Of a DNA stretch of 53,609 nucleotides, positions 50,663 to 53,609 are shown piece by piece (positions within the stretch are counted from its first letter, which is position 1; each line of letters opens with the position of its first letter). Location: positions 1 to 53,609 of the forward strand of contig JAHBWA010000056.1 of assembly GCA_019637195.1 (NCBI GenBank), in the 5' to 3' direction. The stretch is from Labilithrix sp. GTDB taxonomy: Bacteria; Myxococcota_A; Polyangia; Polyangiales; Polyangiaceae. The notes below the pieces were generated by a model. That model had not been told where the DNA came from and did no database searches. It saw only the letters and a list, made by a program, of their open reading frames with translations. Position numbers and translations under genes: made by a program.

Positions 50663-51259
50663 TCAGTACGGATAGTGCGCCATGTTGGAGGGCTCTCCCA
50701 TCAAGCCGTCGCGTCGCACGAGGAAGCGCACCCCCGAAGTCGACGAGTGATAGAAGAGGATCCGCCCCGGGTCGACGCCGACCAGGTTCGTGAGGTGCGG
50801 GCCGAAGGCCGCCTCGACGACGCCCTGCCAGTGAGCCGACGTGTCGCTCGTCGAGATCACGACCGCGAAGCGCGCGCCCGCGCCGCCGGCCGCTGCGCCG
50901 TTCGCCAGGTCGGCCCACGCCGCCGCGTCGTGGTAGTTGCCGTTGAAGTGCGCCACCACCGCGTGGCCGTACTGGTTGCCGTGCCGGACGAGCACGATGA
51001 CGCCGATGCACGCCGTCAGGCCGCTGACGCAGACGAACTCGCCTGCCGCCGCGAGGGGCGCGTCATCGACCCACACGCCCGTCCCGGCCTGAAGCGCGTT
51101 CGCCGTGGCCTGGCAGTTGGCCACGTTGTAGTTGTGGCACATGAGGCGACCGTTCCCCGTCTCGGGGACGCGATGGGCGCCGAGGCGCACGCCGAGGAAC
51201 CGGCGGATGTTGACGTTGGGGTGCGGCGCAAATCCGGCGACGGCGGTGTGTCGAAACAT
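50663..51259 (-). CDS. Uncharacterised protein, possibly of the CheD/CNF1 glutamine-deamidase fold
   Basis: A 198-residue protein starting at ATG 51259 (MFRHTAVAGF), without signal peptide. I recognise no family outright. The segment CVSGLTACIGVIVLVRHGNQ (residues 77-96) then YGHAVVAHF (97-105) resembles the CheD active-site region, where GLGSCV supplies the catalytic Cys and AHF the His; here C84 with H104 (or H99) would correspond. The C-terminal RILFYHSSTSGVRFLVRRDG also recalls the last CheD strands. It follows cheR on the same strand after 133 bases, which supports a chemosensory role. Spacing and flanks differ from true CheD, so the assignment is tentative. Confidence 0.45.
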   Translation of the reverse strand: MFRHTAVAGFAPHPNVNIRRFLGVRLGAHRVPETGNGRLMCHNYNVANCQATANALQAGTGVWVDDAPLAAAGEFVCVSGLTACIGVIVLVRHGNQYGHAVVAHFNGNYHDAAAWADLANGAAAGGAGARFAVVISTSDTSAHWQGVVEAAFGPHLTNLVGVDPGRILFYHSSTSGVRFLVRRDGLMGEPSNMAHYPY

Positions 51260-51392
51260 GAGCCTCTTCGGGAGAGGCCTCCACGATAGCTCCGCGAGTG
51301 CGTCCCGGCTGTCACCCAAAGGCGGGGGCGGGCGTCCCGGTCGTTCAGCGACCGGCGACCCCCTCCCGTCGCGCGCAGCGTGGCGCCGGGCA

Positions 51393-52262
51393 CTAACCCG
51401 CCTTCGTCCCGCCGGCGCGCGGCGCGGTCTTCCTCGCGCGGAAGATCATGCCCGGGCCCGTGAGTCGCTCGCCCACCAGCGAGTCCTCGAGGTTCATCGT
51501 CGTCTCCGAGCCGCCGAGGAACAGCACGCCGTCGTTCGCCATGACCTGCCGCACGCGCCCGAGGATCTGCTTCTTCGTGGGGACGTCGAAGTAGATGAGG
51601 ACGTTTCGCATGAGGACGATGTCCTGCTGACCGAACAGGGGCCACCGCGCGAGCAAGTTCAGCTCCTGGAAGGAGACCAGCTCCCGGATCTCCGGCTTGA
51701 TCTGCCAGTCGAGCCCGCGCTTGTCGAAATACTTCACGAGCATCTTCACCGGGAGCCCGCGGTTGACCTCGAGCTGCCGGAAGACGCCGCTGCGCGCTCG
51801 GTCGAGGACGCTGCGGTTGATGTCGGTCGCGAAGATCCGGACGTCCCAGCTCGCGAGCTGCGGAAAGTGCTCGCAGAGGAGCATCGCGACGCTGAAGGGC
51901 TCCTGTCCGGTCGACGCCGCCGCGCACCAGATCCGGAGCATGCGGTGCCGCGCCCGCGCTCGAATGAGCTCGGGGAGGACCACCGTCTCCAGGGTCGTGA
52001 ACGGATGGACGTCGCGGAAGAAGGACGTCTCGTTCGTCGTCATCGCCTCGACGATCGCCCGCGCGAGCTCCTCGTGCTCGGGGCGCGCCTCGCACCGGCG
52101 GAGGTGCGCGACGAGGTCGTCGACCGACGCGAGCCCGGCCGCCTTCGCGACGGGGCCGAGCCGCGCGTCGACGAGGTACTCCTTCCCCGCCTCCAGGACG
52201 ATCGCCGAGCGCCGGCGCACGAGGTCGCAGACGTGAGCGAAGCTCTCGCGGCTGACGCTCAT
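51393..52262 (-). CDS. cheR: CheR chemoreceptor methyltransferase
   Basis: A 289-residue CheR. N-terminal helical domain (MSVSRESFAHVCDLVRRRSA) and a SAM-binding domain with TTNETSFFRDVHPFTTLE, LRIWCAAASTGQEPFSVAML, RIFATDINRSVLDRARSGVF and DIVLMRNVLIYFD. It methylates receptor glutamates using S-adenosylmethionine. No C-terminal pentapeptide-binding extension or TPR domain. ATG 52262 overlaps the TGA of cheB by 4 bases. It is the last of a cheY-cheB-cheR run; no receptor or CheA is in the window. Confidence 0.95.
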   Translation of the reverse strand: MSVSRESFAHVCDLVRRRSAIVLEAGKEYLVDARLGPVAKAAGLASVDDLVAHLRRCEARPEHEELARAIVEAMTTNETSFFRDVHPFTTLETVVLPELIRARARHRMLRIWCAAASTGQEPFSVAMLLCEHFPQLASWDVRIFATDINRSVLDRARSGVFRQLEVNRGLPVKMLVKYFDKRGLDWQIKPEIRELVSFQELNLLARWPLFGQQDIVLMRNVLIYFDVPTKKQILGRVRQVMANDGVLFLGGSETTMNLEDSLVGERLTGPGMIFRARKTAPRAGGTKAG

Positions 52263-53395
52263 GGCGTCCCCGGGCCGCGTTGTCGGAGCAGCGCGGCGCG
52301 CCGGCGCACGCGGGCGACCAGCTCGGACGCGATGGCGTCGATGGGATAGACGCCGTCCACGCCGACGGCGGCCGCCACGGAGGCGGGCATGGTCGCGACG
52401 ACCGACGTGGCCGAGTCCTGGACGATGACCGTGCCGCCGACCTCGGCGATCTGCCGCGCGCCCAGCGTGCCGTCGTGGCCCATCCCGGTGAGCACCGCCG
52501 CGAGCGCCCCGGCGCCGTAGACCGCGGCCACCGAGCGGAAGAGCACGTCGACCGCCGGGCGGCACGAGCGCTCGGGGGGCTCCTGGTTGAGCGCGATCCT
52601 CACCTCACCCATCGCCGAAGCCTCCCGCGCCACCGTCATGTGGAAGTCGCCCGGGGCGATGTACGCGCGACCGGCGGTGACGACGTCTCCGTCGGCGGCC
52701 TCGACGACGTCGAACCCGCTGCTCGCCGTGAGCCTCGCGGCGAGGCTCTTCGTGAACATCGGCGGCATGTGCTGGACGATGAAGACGGGCACGGGCAGGT
52801 CGTGGGGCAGGGAAGCGAAGACCCGAGAGAGCGCGTTCGGTCCTCCGGTCGAGGCTCCTATGGCGAGCGCGGTGACCGGGCCGAGCGCCAGCGGGACCGT
52901 GCTGACCTGCCCCGGCGTTCGTCGCGCCAGGGCCACGGGCGGGGCCGACGTGGGCGGGGCCGCCAGGGCGCGCACCTTCGAGACGATGTCGGCGGCGCAC
53001 CTCGCGCGGTCGATCGCGACCGAGCGTCGCTCCGGCTTGGCGACGTAGTCGCTCGCGCCGCTCTGGAGCGCCAGCCGCGCGGCGTCGCGATCGGAGCGCG
53101 CGCAGGCGATCAGGATGGGGAGCCGCGGCCAAGACGCGCGGATCGCGCGGACCGTCTCCACGGTGCTCTGGTCGTGCATCGTCGCGTCGAGCAGGACGAT
53201 GTCCGGAGCGTCCTGCGCGATCCTCTGCAGGCCGATGGCTCCCGTCGCGGCGACCGCGGCGACCTCGATGACGTCGTCGGCGCTCAGGATCTCGCTGAGG
53301 GTCCGGCGGTCGAGGATCGAGTCGTCGATGACGAGCGCGCGGATGCGCTTGCCGCGCGTCGAGCGCGGTTCGGGGGGGCGCGACGCGGCGATCAC
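52259..53395 (-). CDS. cheB: CheB chemoreceptor methylesterase/response regulator
   Basis: A 378-residue CheB. Receiver domain (about 18-130) with acidic pair in VIDDSILDRR, phospho-acceptor D70 in IVLLDATMHD and Lys in VAKPE; the usual MP after the Asp is replaced by ATMHD. After a Pro/Ala linker the esterase domain carries the triad: Ser in IGASTGGPNAL, His in VQHMPPMFT, Asp in TGMGHDGTLGA. It removes methyl esters, and deamidates Gln, on receptors. GTG start at 53395 overlaps the cheY stop (GTGA); its own stop overlaps the cheR start. Confidence 0.95.
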   Translation of the reverse strand: MIAASRPPEPRSTRGKRIRALVIDDSILDRRTLSEILSADDVIEVAAVAATGAIGLQRIAQDAPDIVLLDATMHDQSTVETVRAIRASWPRLPILIACARSDRDAARLALQSGASDYVAKPERRSVAIDRARCAADIVSKVRALAAPPTSAPPVALARRTPGQVSTVPLALGPVTALAIGASTGGPNALSRVFASLPHDLPVPVFIVQHMPPMFTKSLAARLTASSGFDVVEAADGDVVTAGRAYIAPGDFHMTVAREASAMGEVRIALNQEPPERSCRPAVDVLFRSVAAVYGAGALAAVLTGMGHDGTLGARQIAEVGGTVIVQDSATSVVATMPASVAAAVGVDGVYPIDAIASELVARVRRRAALLRQRGPGTP

Positions 53396-53609
53396 CCTGT
53401 CTCCAGGAGACCGAGGATGGCGAGCTTCTCTATGACCGCGGCCTCGTTGAACGGCTTCATCAGGTACTCGCTCGCTCCCGCCTCGATGGCCCGGAGGACC
53501 TGACCCATCTCGGTCTCCGTGGTCACCATCATCACGCGCATCGCGTCCAGCCGATGGTCCGCGCGGATCGCCTTGACGAGCTGGAGTCCGTCCATCTCGG
53601 GCATGTTCC
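53392..53609 (-). CDS. CheY-like response regulator, 5' end outside window
   Basis: The C-terminal 71 or so residues of a single receiver domain: NMPEMDGLQLVKAIRADHRL, MMVTTET (switch Thr/Ser) and YLMKPFNEAAVIEKL with the conserved Lys. The phospho-acceptor Asp lies just past the window edge. It stops overlapping the GTG of cheB, so cheY, cheB and cheR are one coupled transcript. The family carries the phosphoryl signal from CheA to the output. Confidence 0.9.
   Translation of the reverse strand, partial: NMPEMDGLQLVKAIRADHRLDAMRVMMVTTETEMGQVLRAIEAGASEYLMKPFNEAAVIEKLAILGLLETG

Noticed and set aside
1..53609. CRISPR arrays, tRNA/rRNA genes, insertion sequences, prophage
   Set aside because: I looked for regular spaced repeats, cloverleaf-like segments, terminal inverted repeats and phage structural genes and found none that hold up by eye. 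A tRNAscan/CRISPR/ISfinder run would settle it.

Overview
The window is high-GC DNA, densely coding on both strands, with frequent GTG starts and 4-bp ATGA/GTGA gene overlaps. It fits a myxobacterium, probably of the Sorangium/Polyangium side of the group. This is inference from gene content: an FHA/sigma-54 activator remnant, a DUF2378-like protein, MopE-type Ca-binding repeats, an IgGFc-binding-like lipoprotein, Cys-rich and Asp-rich lipoproteins, an ECF sigma/TPR/outer-membrane triad and an SP21-like Hsp20. I saw no tRNA, rRNA, CRISPR array, insertion sequence or phage module.

Layout. 1-2350: a truncated REC-EAL response regulator (minus), an integral-membrane zinc-protease-like protein (plus), and the scar of a sigma-54 activator that lost its AAA+ core. 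2500-5420: a palindrome followed by three plus-strand genes, a haem-oxygenase-fold diiron oxidase-like protein, a gamma-glutamyltransferase-family hydrolase and a cupin. 5490-7870: a DUF2378-like protein divergent from a class-I FAD disulfide oxidoreductase. 8090-16412: six minus-strand envelope genes in tight succession, starting with type II secretion gspC, then a secreted PHP metallohydrolase, a small outer-membrane protein, a DUF2252 lipoprotein, a porin-like barrel and a lamin-tail lipoprotein. 16600-17760: a Fur-box-controlled pair, a NifU-like protein and a haem oxygenase homologue, each missing a conserved cofactor ligand. 18059-20962: Hsp20, a luciferase-like flavin monooxygenase and two small lipoproteins. 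21250-23936: ECF sigma factor, TPR membrane protein and outer-membrane protein. 24046-29376: three large secreted lipoproteins. 30016-38521: two giant adjacent proteins (1207 and 1619 residues) with no signal peptide and no family I recognise. 38632-42430: DHA2-type drug exporter plus HlyD adaptor, divergent from a LysR regulator. 42526-47914: a secreted TIM-barrel-like lipoprotein, an alkyltransferase-like protein overlapping a membrane protein, an Omp85-type barrel, a serine recombinase lacking its catalytic serine, and a small protein. 47922-49605: TetR regulator divergent from a fatty acid desaturase. 49661-53609: a LamG lipoprotein, a possible CheD-fold deamidase, and an overlapping cheY-cheB-cheR set that runs out of the window.

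The best candidates for something undescribed are the giant pair, the diiron oxidase/GGT/cupin operon, and the iron-regulated haem oxygenase/NifU pair with altered ligands. A recurring curiosity is a decayed copy of a gene's own 3' end just after its stop, seen at three separate loci.
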